Of a stretch of 64,000 bases of DNA, positions 8,324-17,491 are shown in pieces. Below the pieces are notes generated by a model that was not told the DNA's origin, did not search any database, and was given only the letters and a program-made list of their open reading frames with translations. This DNA comes from an uncultured Prevotella sp. (lineage in GTDB: Bacteria; Bacteroidota; Bacteroidia; Bacteroidales; Bacteroidaceae). The stretch covers positions 1 to 64,000 of the forward strand of contig CAMHTW010000010.1 of the NCBI GenBank assembly GCA_946188165.1. Reading direction: 5' to 3'. Every line of letters begins with the position of its first letter. Position 1 is the first letter of the stretch. The position numbers and the translations under genes were made by a program.

Positions 8324-9382
8324 TTATTCTATCGTCTTATACAGTGTCTGTCCATTATAGCGATGCGCCAGCACGTCAAGGATTTCCTCTTCTGTCGACA
8401 GGTTGAAGTCGCCCGGGATGGTATTCTTCAGCGATGCGGCAGCCAACGAGTAGTCGAGCTGGCGCTGACGGTCGTCCGGAAAGAGGCTGATGGCATGCAG
8501 GAAACCACCCATGAAGGCATCGCCCACACCCACAGGATCGACCACGTCAGGAATGTCCACAACGGGTGCCTCTAAAAGCTGGCCGTCAGTGAAGAGTAGG
8601 GCCGTCAGCGTGTGGTGGTTGGAATCGACGATGTTACGCATACCCATCAGCCACTGGCGACAGCGCGGATATTGGGCATGCAGTTCGTCGAACCACTCAC
8701 GATATTCGGGAATCTGCATCTTGAAGTTCGAGTCGGTAGCCGTGAAAGGTGGCTGTGGATGCTGGGAAATCCACTCGAACTCGATGGCGTCGCCAAACAT
8801 CATGTCGCAACGGCGAAGCATGCGGCGCAACGTCTCGCGCGGATCGGCACCATACTTCCACAGGTTCTTGCGGTAGTTGATATCGAACGAGATGGTGATA
8901 CCCATTTCCTCAGCGATGTCAAGGGCCTCAAAGGTGGCATCGGCAGCCTGCTGTGAAATGGCTGCCGTGATGCCAGACACCTGGAAGATGTCGGCATCCT
9001 TCAGGACAGTGCGCCAGTCAATCATGCCGGGTGCCAGGTCGTAGTAGGCCGAGTGGTCACGGTCGTACACCACCTTAGCGGCTCGCATGCCGGCAGCAGG
9101 CTCGAAGTAATAGGTGCCAATGCGCTTGCCGCCATAGATGATACGGCTGATATCGACCCCCATCTGTGCCATACACTGAGCACCCGCATGTCCAACGGGC
9201 GTATCGGGCAGGCGAGTGATATAGGTCACTTCCTCGCCCTGAGTAGCCAACGATACAGCCACATTGGCCTCACTACCGCCATACTTGCTGGTAAACATAT
9301 CGCCCTGCGTCAGACGTAGCTGACCGGGTTTCGAGAATCGGAGCAACAGTTCTCCGAATGTTACAATCTTTTGCCTTTTCAT
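8324..9382 (-). CDS. PfkB-family sugar kinase (2-keto-3-deoxygluconate kinase-like)
   Basis: GGSEANVAVSLA and DPVGVGDAFMGGFLHA motifs. Confidence 0.82.
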   Translation of the reverse strand: MKRQKIVTFGELLLRFSKPGQLRLTQGDMFTSKYGGSEANVAVSLATQGEEVTYITRLPDTPVGHAGAQCMAQMGVDISRIIYGGKRIGTYYFEPAAGMRAAKVVYDRDHSAYYDLAPGMIDWRTVLKDADIFQVSGITAAISQQAADATFEALDIAEEMGITISFDINYRKNLWKYGADPRETLRRMLRRCDMMFGDAIEFEWISQHPQPPFTATDSNFKMQIPEYREWFDELHAQYPRCRQWLMGMRNIVDSNHHTLTALLFTDGQLLEAPVVDIPDVVDPVGVGDAFMGGFLHAISLFPDDRQRQLDYSLAAASLKNTIPGDFNLSTEEEILDVLAHRYNGQTLYKTIE

Positions 9383-9456
9383 CGTCAGTCTAGTTTTGTC
9401 TTCCTTCTTACTTCTTCCTTCTTACTTCTTACCTCTTACCTCTTACTTCTTACCTC

Positions 9457-9921
9457 TTACTTAAAATAGTACAGGAAGGCGGCAATACCTTCCAGGGCAG
9501 GCTTGCGCTGCCCTTCAATCTCGATAGCGAACTTGATTTCAGCCTTACAGATGCCACGCAGATTCTGGATGCTATGCAGTTTGGTCACCAGACGAACCCT
9601 TGACCCCGTAATGACAGGCTGTCCGAAGCGCATGTCGTTCATACCATAGTTCACCAACATCTTGATATTATTCACCTCGATAATCTGGTCCCACATGTAA
9701 GGCAGCAAGCTCAACGTCAGATAACCGTGAGCAATGGTAGACTTGTAAGGGCTCTCTTCCTTGGCACGCGCTACGTCAACATGAATCCACTGATGGTCTA
9801 ACGTAGCGTCAGCAAACAGGTTGATACGGTCCTGATCGACCTGAAGCCACTCGCTGGCACCCAACTCCTCGCCCAAGTGGGCAGCAAACTCGTCGTACGA
9901 GTTAATCACTAATTTTCCCAT
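9457..9921 (-). CDS. MaoC-like hydratase
   Basis: DQDRINLFADATLDHQWIHVDVARAKE...TIAHGYLTLSLLP typical MaoC/hot-dog signature. Confidence 0.87.
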   Translation of the reverse strand: MGKLVINSYDEFAAHLGEELGASEWLQVDQDRINLFADATLDHQWIHVDVARAKEESPYKSTIAHGYLTLSLLPYMWDQIIEVNNIKMLVNYGMNDMRFGQPVITGSRVRLVTKLHSIQNLRGICKAEIKFAIEIEGQRKPALEGIAAFLYYFK

Positions 9922-9952
9922 GTTCTCTATACATTTTGTTGCTTATGGGGGG

Positions 9953-9985
9953 CAAAATTACGAAAAAAATGGCAAAGAGCCAAAA
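9953..9985 (-). promoter_or_regulatory. Bacteroidetes-type promoter TTTTG-N20-TAATTTTG for the MaoC gene
   Basis: -33/-7 match about 30 bp upstream of the start codon. Confidence 0.5.
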
Positions 9986-10033
9986 GTTCCTTACCATTTT
10001 ATTCACGAGGTTATCCTTACTATCGTATTTCAG

Positions 10034-12919
10034 TTATCGGCCACGCTGGTCACGATTACCCCATTTCTTGTCGTAACGGCCTTCGGTGTCTATCTTGCCA
10101 CCGAACATGTTCAGACGATAGCGGACGTGGAGCATGGCGTACGAGTTGATGCTGTTGTAGCGCGTATCGCTACGACCTGTGGCATTGACCCAGCGTTCGT
10201 AGTTAGACTGCTGTTTCAACACGTCGTAGAAGTTGAGGGCCACAATGAGCGACTTGTTCTTGAGGAAGGGTTTGGAAATCTGACCATTCCAGATCAGTTC
10301 GTTAGTATTCATCGATGCGTCGTTATAGCCTCGACGACTGTGCTCATGAAGATTCATGCTTACCTCGAAGTCCAAAGGCAGACGTACCAGGAACTGGCCA
10401 CCGTAGTTGAACTGCCATGTATCAAGATCGGCACTGGGCTGTAACTCGTTGCGCGAATGCTGATAGTTCAGTTGTCCGTCAAGCGACACCTCGAGCCAGT
10501 TGTTACGATAGCTGGCTGTCAGACGTTCGTTAATATTGGTGGTCTTCGTCGTGTTCTTGGCAGCATCAGCCAGATGCTGTGCCACATAGCTGACGTAATT
10601 ATTATAACGTATTCTGGTATCGGCACCGACGTTCCAGTGAGCCGCTGAATCGAGGGCGGTATTAAAGGTAAAGCCACCATTCACATTCCAGTTACCATTG
10701 ATATTCTCAGGTCGTGAGATGCTACCGCCAGTTACCGGATTATATCGCACCATGTTCGATATGCTGTTCCGTATGTGACGGTAGTTGACATAGAAAACGA
10801 TAGACCGCTTGTACTTCTGGATATAGTTATTGTAATAGACATTCAGCGAATTGGTGAACTGGGGCTTCAAACCCGGATTACCCTGAGTGATATAGAGGGG
10901 ATTGGAGTCATCAGTGATGTCGAGCAACTGGGTCATCTCCGGCTGACGGGTATCGCCACGGTAATGTACCCAGATGTTCTGCTGGTCACTGAATTTATAG
11001 TGGAAATCGAAGGTTGGCGTGAGATTGGTCACGTTACGGACGGTATCGACATACACCCCACGATAGTCCTGAATGAAGTTCGAATGCTGTGGCTGCACCA
11101 AGAATCCCACATTATAATCGTATTCCTCCTGCCAGTGACGCAGGGTCAGACGGATGTTGTGGGTATAGTTCTTGTACTCAGAATAACGGCTGAGGTTACG
11201 GTCAAGATAGTCGTCAAGAGGCGAAATGCCACCAAGCCAGGGATCCCACTCGCGATACTCTGGCACGACAGAGGCAAAGGGGTTGACCGGCATACGACTG
11301 AAATCGTAGGTCTGACGGTCGCTCTTGTTCTGACTGTAACGCAGCTCATAGTTGGCCTGAAGGTGGGCACCCTTCCAAAGCGGTTCGCTATAGAGGACGC
11401 TCAGCACGTAACCCTTGTTATCTGATGGGGTCGTATTGTAGCGGGCCGTAAAGTATGTAGAGTCCTGACCATACTGATTCTTGACACGATGCAGGAACAC
11501 CTCGTTGTTCGAGACGCTACGGTCCTTATTGTCACCCAAATTACCCTCAACACGTAACGTGATATTACGGCCACGGGGATTCAGACGGCGGTAGAACTGC
11601 AACATAGCCCATGTGTTCTTGTTCTCACCATAGGAGAGGTTGGCACTGTTGTTGTGGTTGACCAGATAGGGAGCCAATGGAGCTAATGAATTCAACGGGT
11701 CTTCAACATAGAGATATGGGTCGGCATCGAAGGTAGCACTGGCCGACTTACCAGTACCATCATTGGTACCAATGCTGCCGTTGGCACGCAGCAGGATGTT
11801 GGTCAGCGTGTCGGGCTTCCACTCCACACGTACATTACCCCACCAGTTGTTGCTACGCGAATAACTCTGAGAGTAACTGTTTGAGAACGTACGACTGGTC
11901 TCGCTGTAGAAGTTCTCGCTGGCATTCTCGTTGAGGTTGTCGCCGCCACGGTGGTTCCAACGGACGCTGGCGTCAATCTTCAGCTTATCGCCGTCGTCAT
12001 AGTTCAGGTTGGTACCTAACATCTTACGCGAGTTCAGACCTCGGCGGTTCCACCAACCGGCATTCTCATCCTTATTATTGAAATTGCCCAAGATGACGAA
12101 ACGCGTCTTGTCCGTAAAACTGCTTCCCATACCACGTGAGGCATAGCGATGCTCTGTACCGGCAGCCAGGTCGAGATTGGTCATAAAGCCACGGTTCATA
12201 CCCTTCTTGATGGTAAAATCGATGACCGTCTCCTTCTCGCCATCCTCAATACCCGTGATACGTGCCTGATCGCTCTGCTGGTCGTAGAACTTCATGTTCT
12301 GGATGATATTGACGGGAATATTTTTCAAGGCCGTTTCCACGTCGCCCAGCATAAATTCCTTACCGTCGAGCAGAATCTTCTTCACGGCCTTGCCGTTAAT
12401 CGTGATATTACCATCCTCATCGACCTCGGCACCAGGGATGCGCTTGATGAGTTCCTCGATAGGCGACCCCTCGGGTGTACGGTAGGCGTCAGGGTTATAG
12501 ACCAGTGTGTCCTTCTTGACGATGACCTGTGCGGCACGGCCTGTCACGACAGCTTCTTTCAGCATGACAGACTCGGGCGACATGAGTAGCATACCCATTT
12601 CCTGACTTTGGTTACGACGCAGAGTTACCTCACGCTCGATGGACTGGTAGCCCACCGATGAAATCTTCAGCTTGTAAACGCCGTTGGCTGGCGCTTCCAC
12701 AGAGAAGTTACCACGCAAGTCGGTTACGGTACCACCCACGAATGTTGAATCGCGCTTACGGAACAACTGTACTGTGGCCTGTACCATGGGTTCTTTCAAT
12801 TCTGCATCATGTACGTTTCCACTAACGGTCAGTCCTTGATCTTCTCCTGATTGGGCCTTGATGCTCATGATTGATAGCATCAAAAAGGCCAGTGTTACTA
12901 TGTTTCTTATTATCATCAT
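10034..12919 (-). CDS. Outer-membrane beta-barrel protein with N-terminal carboxypeptidase-regulatory-like domain
   Basis: Signal peptide, VSGNVHDAELKEPMVQATVQLF..., plug-like LIKRIPGAEVDEDGNITINGKAVKKILLDGKEF, long barrel with aromatic strands. Confidence 0.83.
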   Translation of the reverse strand: MMIIRNIVTLAFLMLSIMSIKAQSGEDQGLTVSGNVHDAELKEPMVQATVQLFRKRDSTFVGGTVTDLRGNFSVEAPANGVYKLKISSVGYQSIEREVTLRRNQSQEMGMLLMSPESVMLKEAVVTGRAAQVIVKKDTLVYNPDAYRTPEGSPIEELIKRIPGAEVDEDGNITINGKAVKKILLDGKEFMLGDVETALKNIPVNIIQNMKFYDQQSDQARITGIEDGEKETVIDFTIKKGMNRGFMTNLDLAAGTEHRYASRGMGSSFTDKTRFVILGNFNNKDENAGWWNRRGLNSRKMLGTNLNYDDGDKLKIDASVRWNHRGGDNLNENASENFYSETSRTFSNSYSQSYSRSNNWWGNVRVEWKPDTLTNILLRANGSIGTNDGTGKSASATFDADPYLYVEDPLNSLAPLAPYLVNHNNSANLSYGENKNTWAMLQFYRRLNPRGRNITLRVEGNLGDNKDRSVSNNEVFLHRVKNQYGQDSTYFTARYNTTPSDNKGYVLSVLYSEPLWKGAHLQANYELRYSQNKSDRQTYDFSRMPVNPFASVVPEYREWDPWLGGISPLDDYLDRNLSRYSEYKNYTHNIRLTLRHWQEEYDYNVGFLVQPQHSNFIQDYRGVYVDTVRNVTNLTPTFDFHYKFSDQQNIWVHYRGDTRQPEMTQLLDITDDSNPLYITQGNPGLKPQFTNSLNVYYNNYIQKYKRSIVFYVNYRHIRNSISNMVRYNPVTGGSISRPENINGNWNVNGGFTFNTALDSAAHWNVGADTRIRYNNYVSYVAQHLADAAKNTTKTTNINERLTASYRNNWLEVSLDGQLNYQHSRNELQPSADLDTWQFNYGGQFLVRLPLDFEVSMNLHEHSRRGYNDASMNTNELIWNGQISKPFLKNKSLIVALNFYDVLKQQSNYERWVNATGRSDTRYNSINSYAMLHVRYRLNMFGGKIDTEGRYDKKWGNRDQRGR

Positions 12920-12935
12920 GTTATCACTATTCACT

Positions 12936-13919
12936 TTATTCCTCATCCATCGGATAGCGGACATCCCATTTCTGACGCAGCCCATCCATGAGCTGCATGA
13001 TGTAAAGGGTTTCGTCGAGCGGCATCTCATGAGGCTCCAGAAGTCCGTCCATCAGTGCCTGGCGACAAGCCAGGAACTGGTACTCATAACCCGTAATCTG
13101 CTGTGGCACATGAATGGTCTCGATATAAGTCCTGTCAGGACCGTTTACGGTAATGGTCTGCGGATTATTGATATTGTCTATGATGAGGTTGCCCTCTGTA
13201 CCGGCAATCACACCGATATTATCGCCCACGCATTGAGCACTCGATTGCAGGTTGCAAAGCATACCGTCTGCCAATACAAGGGTCATCGCATTCGTCAGGT
13301 CCATACCTGTATCACTCTTCACACAGGTACCGTCAATGCTGACAATGTCGGCAGGAAAGAACATGCGGGCGAAGTTCAGCGCATAGACGCCAAGGTCGAG
13401 CAATGCCCCACCACAGAGGTCGGGACGCATGATGCGTTCCTTGTTGCCCATCGAATAGCCCAACGTGGCAGTAACCAGTCTGGGGGTACCGATACGTCCA
13501 CTGGCTATCAGGTCGCGAACCGTCTTCACTACCGGCTGATAGCGAGTCCAGATAGCCTCCGCCAAAAACACCTCACGTTCCCTGGCAATCTTGATGATTT
13601 CCTCCGTCTGTCGGGCGTTGGCCATAAAGGCCTTCTCCACCAGACAGGGTTTGCCTGCCAGCAACGCCTCCTTAGTGACGTCATAATGGTGGGAATGGGG
13701 CGTACCCACATATATCAGGTCTATATCGGGGTCGGCAATGAGTTCACTATACGAGCCGTAGGCCCGTGGGATATTCCATTTCTTGGCAAATGCGTCTGCC
13801 TTATCTTGTGAACGGGAACCTACAGCATAGGCCTCGCATGCCTTCAGTCCGTTCAGTGTGATGGCTGCCTTCTCAGCAATCCATCCTGTACCTATAATAC
13901 CTACTTTCATATTATCCAT
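12936..13919 (-). CDS. Gfo/Idh/MocA family oxidoreductase
   Basis: MKVGIIGTGWIAEKAA, YVGTPHSHHYDVTKEALLAGKPCLVEKAF. Confidence 0.88.
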   Translation of the reverse strand: MDNMKVGIIGTGWIAEKAAITLNGLKACEAYAVGSRSQDKADAFAKKWNIPRAYGSYSELIADPDIDLIYVGTPHSHHYDVTKEALLAGKPCLVEKAFMANARQTEEIIKIAREREVFLAEAIWTRYQPVVKTVRDLIASGRIGTPRLVTATLGYSMGNKERIMRPDLCGGALLDLGVYALNFARMFFPADIVSIDGTCVKSDTGMDLTNAMTLVLADGMLCNLQSSAQCVGDNIGVIAGTEGNLIIDNINNPQTITVNGPDRTYIETIHVPQQITGYEYQFLACRQALMDGLLEPHEMPLDETLYIMQLMDGLRQKWDVRYPMDEE

Positions 13920-14934
13920 TGAATTGTTGTTTAGCAAGTTCTTGTGCCTCAATAACCTTATCACACCACATGTCGAACTCTGGGTCTTCTACTTGCAGTT
14001 CGGTGTGGGACAAGATATGTTCGACGCAACGGCGCACACCTTCGTCAAAGCGGGTGTTAGCCTGGAAACTAGGGACGGCACGCTTTAGCTTCGTACAGTC
14101 GAAGCAGACCGTAACGCTCTTGTCGCCCAAGAGATTACCCTCGAAGTCCCATGCCTTCGGAGCAACGGCAGCCAGAAACTCAGAAGCCACATAGTAAGGC
14201 TTCATTGTAACATGGAGTGCATTGGCAACACACTCGTAAATCTGTGTCCATGTCAGTTGCTCGTCACTCATAATCTGGAATGCCTCGCCAATAGCCTTTG
14301 GATTGCCAAGCAGACCGATAAAGCCACGGGCAAAGTCCTCATTCCATGTCAGTGTCCACAACGACGAACCATCCCCCTGAATGATGACGGGCTTTCCTGC
14401 CATCATACGCTTCAGAACAGACCAGCTGCCCTTCAGTCCATGTACGCTGATAGGCACACCGCGTTCACAATACGTATGACTGGGGCGCACGATGGTAACA
14501 GGGAAGCCGTTCTCTCGGTATTCGCGCATCAACAGCTCCTCGCAGGCAATCTTATTGCGAGAATACTCCCAATGCGAGTTAGCCAATGTCGTACCCTCAG
14601 TAATGACATGACTGGCTGCGGGCTTATGATAGGCTGAAGCCGACGAGATATAGACATACTGGCGTGTACGTCCCTTGAAGAGCCTGATGTCACGCTCCAC
14701 CTGTGCAGGAACAAAACCGATAAACTCACAGACGGCATCGAAGGTTTCGCAGGCTAAACTATCAAGCACACTGCTTTCATCGTCAATATCGACGATGAGT
14801 TGTTTCACGTTTGCAGGCACTTCGTCCTTTCGTGTGCCACGGTTTAGCAGCCACAACTCATGACCACCCTCTGCCAGTTGTCGGGTAATGGCACTGCTGA
14901 TAGTGCCTGTTCCACCTATTAATAATATTTTCAT
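13912..14934 (-). CDS. NAD-dependent epimerase/dehydratase family protein
   Basis: MKILLIGGTGTISSAITRQLAEGG Rossmann start; YISSASAY. Confidence 0.83.
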   Translation of the reverse strand: MKILLIGGTGTISSAITRQLAEGGHELWLLNRGTRKDEVPANVKQLIVDIDDESSVLDSLACETFDAVCEFIGFVPAQVERDIRLFKGRTRQYVYISSASAYHKPAASHVITEGTTLANSHWEYSRNKIACEELLMREYRENGFPVTIVRPSHTYCERGVPISVHGLKGSWSVLKRMMAGKPVIIQGDGSSLWTLTWNEDFARGFIGLLGNPKAIGEAFQIMSDEQLTWTQIYECVANALHVTMKPYYVASEFLAAVAPKAWDFEGNLLGDKSVTVCFDCTKLKRAVPSFQANTRFDEGVRRCVEHILSHTELQVEDPEFDMWCDKVIEAQELAKQQFNG

Positions 14935-14972
14935 AACACTTGATTTATATTTTGTACACAGAAACATAGAGT

Positions 14973-16463
14973 TCACTGTTCACTTTTCACTAGCGAAGCG
15001 CTTTCACTTTTCTTCGCCGTTTCCTCTAACTGGCGAGTCAGACGGCTGATGTTGTCGGCACTCTCCAGCATACGAGTAGTGATGTCATCCACTTCGTCAG
15101 ACTCCAGGCTGTGACGATTGGCGGTAAGCACCTGTACAAAGCCACTGATGATGTTGAGTGGCGTACGTATCTCGTGATACATATAATGAATGAAGTCTGC
15201 CTTACGACGGTTGGTTTCCTGCTTCAGTTGGGTGGCATTGGCAAGCTCGTCGTTATGTTGTTCAAGTTCCTCGTTGACACGACGGATATCGTTAACTGTT
15301 GTGGCGAGTGACTGCTGCATGAGGATAAAGCTGTTGGTCAGACGGCCCACGCTGTCGTGACGCGGACTTGGTGGCAGAGGCTCGTCGAACACCCCGTCAG
15401 CTATCCGCCGTGCCTGTTCGTCAAGCAGGTGCAAGGGCTGGATTGCTCGTCGCACAATCTGGTAGCAGACAAGGAGCAGCAGAAGCAAACCAGTCGCGAT
15501 AATCACGATGACGTTGGCGAACAGACGATTGTACCGGGCAAAGATGTCGCTGGCCGGACAAACGATGGCAATGCTCCACCCCGTACGCTCCAATGGGGTA
15601 TAGAAGATGAAGGCGTCACGGTCATCGACAATGGTCATCGTCATACCGCTATGCCCGGCAAGCATGGACTTGCCGAGTCTGTTGATGTCACGCTGCGCCT
15701 CTGGTGCTGCATCGCTGAAAATGGTCTCATGATACAATTTCGCCGTATCGGGATGAACCAGATAGACTCCATTACGTCCCACCATGATAGCTGACGAATT
15801 GGGATAGGGCTTTAAGGCAGAGACGGTCTGTGAGAGCCATTTCAGCGTCAGACTGGCGGTGACAGAGCCAATAAAGCGACCTTCATCGTCACGCATGGGA
15901 CAGCAGTACGAAGTCAGGTAGTCGGGTGAGGAGAGCGTGCCCTCGTTGTAATCGTCATAGGCATCGACCCAGCAGGCCGTACCGAGCGTGTGCGGTGTCT
16001 TATACCAGACAGCCTCAAAATACTCGAAAGGCCCCTCGCGCACGGTGGTAATACTGTCGGAACCTGGTGTCCTGTCACGTAGTGAATAGGCTGAATAGTA
16101 ACGTCCCTTGTCTGGGAAGAAGTTGGGTTCCATCGAGATGGCCATACCTGTAAGGAAGGGATTCTCGACAATGGCACGACGGGTGAAGACAAGCAGGGAG
16201 TCGGGATGCAGGTGATGAGGTGTGGTCTGTGCCAGATGCTTGGTCACCAATTCTGTCTCTTCCATAATACCGTTGATGCGTACCACGGTATTGTCGAGCA
16301 ACTGGGTGGCACGGGCTATGGCCACACGCTGGATATAGCGTTTGCAGCGGTAGAACAGAATACCGAAAATCAAGGCAAATGCCACTGTGATAATCAGCAC
16401 GATGATGATGCCGAGGCGCAGCGAGAGGTGCTCGCGGAAATTGCGGAGTAATCGGAATGTCAT
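14973..16463 (-). CDS. Membrane sensor protein: cache-like region, HAMP, HisKA-like H-box, no HATPase domain
   Basis: Two TM segments, HAMP-like RRAIQPLHLLDEQARRIADG, FIHYMYHEIRTPLNIISGF H-box, stop about 60 aa later. Confidence 0.72.
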   Translation of the reverse strand: MTFRLLRNFREHLSLRLGIIIVLIITVAFALIFGILFYRCKRYIQRVAIARATQLLDNTVVRINGIMEETELVTKHLAQTTPHHLHPDSLLVFTRRAIVENPFLTGMAISMEPNFFPDKGRYYSAYSLRDRTPGSDSITTVREGPFEYFEAVWYKTPHTLGTACWVDAYDDYNEGTLSSPDYLTSYCCPMRDDEGRFIGSVTASLTLKWLSQTVSALKPYPNSSAIMVGRNGVYLVHPDTAKLYHETIFSDAAPEAQRDINRLGKSMLAGHSGMTMTIVDDRDAFIFYTPLERTGWSIAIVCPASDIFARYNRLFANVIVIIATGLLLLLLVCYQIVRRAIQPLHLLDEQARRIADGVFDEPLPPSPRHDSVGRLTNSFILMQQSLATTVNDIRRVNEELEQHNDELANATQLKQETNRRKADFIHYMYHEIRTPLNIISGFVQVLTANRHSLESDEVDDITTRMLESADNISRLTRQLEETAKKSESASLVKSEQ

Positions 16464-17485
16464 GACTGCGAAGGATTTTCCATGAGTTGATCGAGTAGCT
16501 CGGTAATCGTCTGGGTAGCTTGCATGATGTCGGTCTGAAGGACCGTCATCTCTGCTTTCGAGAGAGAGTTATAGTCACGACAAACTGCTTCTGTACTATC
16601 ACATATCTTTGACACTGGAGCAGCCATACGGTCGGTCATCTTGGAGAGAACTTTTTGGCGTAATGCCTCGTAGGCCTCTGCCTCCGAATAGGCTGTCTGC
16701 AATTCAGCATTCTGTTGACTCAATGCCTCCTTTTTCTGCTGCATCTCTGCTATATAGGCGGCCAAAGAGGTCTGCATCTTCTTCAGACTGTTTTGCAGAC
16801 GTCCTGTCTCGTGTTGGTGGTAAGCTGTTGGAATCGGCGTGTCGAGGTTGCCATTGGCAATGCTCTGTGCTGCGTCTGCCAAACGATGAAGCGGACGCAG
16901 GTGGCTGGCCACAACCAGAAAGAGGATGTAGAGCAGGATGAGCACACCGATACCGCCCCTCAGCAGGATGAACCACTGTACTCCCGGATTATATTCGTAG
17001 ATGTCCTGGGCCGGACAAACCACCGCAAGACTGAAGTCACGTTCGCCAATAGGCTGAGAGAAGATAAATGTCTCGCGCCCCTCGTAGAACATCAGTCGAT
17101 AGCCTTGCTCGTCGCCAGCAATAAAAGAACTCAGCTGACTGCTGTCGCGACGACTGACAAAGAGCTCTGCGTGAGGCAACGACTGCCGTATGATGTTCTC
17201 AAAATTGTTTTCTACAACCAGTCGTTCAATGCTCCCACGTGTCACTCGCAGAGACTGGTGTTCCAGACGTGCCGTCATCTCAGCCTGTGTCAGCATGTTG
17301 TTAATACGCAATGCCGTATTCTCCAAGGCCTGCTGCGTGGTATCGATGGACTCTTGATGAATACTGTCTTGTGAGAATCGTGCCAAAAGGAAGATGACAA
17401 CACCCGAGATGACCAGCACAAAGCCAGCCACCCACAGCGTCAGCTGCCAGGTAAACGAGGTATGTATCTTCTCTATAAACTGCAT
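16460..17485 (-). CDS. HAMP-domain membrane sensor protein with degenerate kinase region
   Basis: TM, PDC/cache-like region, HAMP-like (LRPLHRLADAAQSIANGNLDTPIP), C-terminal helical region without H-box or HATPase. Confidence 0.65.
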   Translation of the reverse strand: MQFIEKIHTSFTWQLTLWVAGFVLVISGVVIFLLARFSQDSIHQESIDTTQQALENTALRINNMLTQAEMTARLEHQSLRVTRGSIERLVVENNFENIIRQSLPHAELFVSRRDSSQLSSFIAGDEQGYRLMFYEGRETFIFSQPIGERDFSLAVVCPAQDIYEYNPGVQWFILLRGGIGVLILLYILFLVVASHLRPLHRLADAAQSIANGNLDTPIPTAYHQHETGRLQNSLKKMQTSLAAYIAEMQQKKEALSQQNAELQTAYSEAEAYEALRQKVLSKMTDRMAAPVSKICDSTEAVCRDYNSLSKAEMTVLQTDIMQATQTITELLDQLMENPSQS

Positions 17486-17491
17486 AATCGA

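Noticed and set aside
14973-17485. One split histidine kinase broken by a frameshift
   Set aside because: Each ORF has its own TM, sensor and HAMP region and they overlap by ATGA, so they are two genes, not halves of one.
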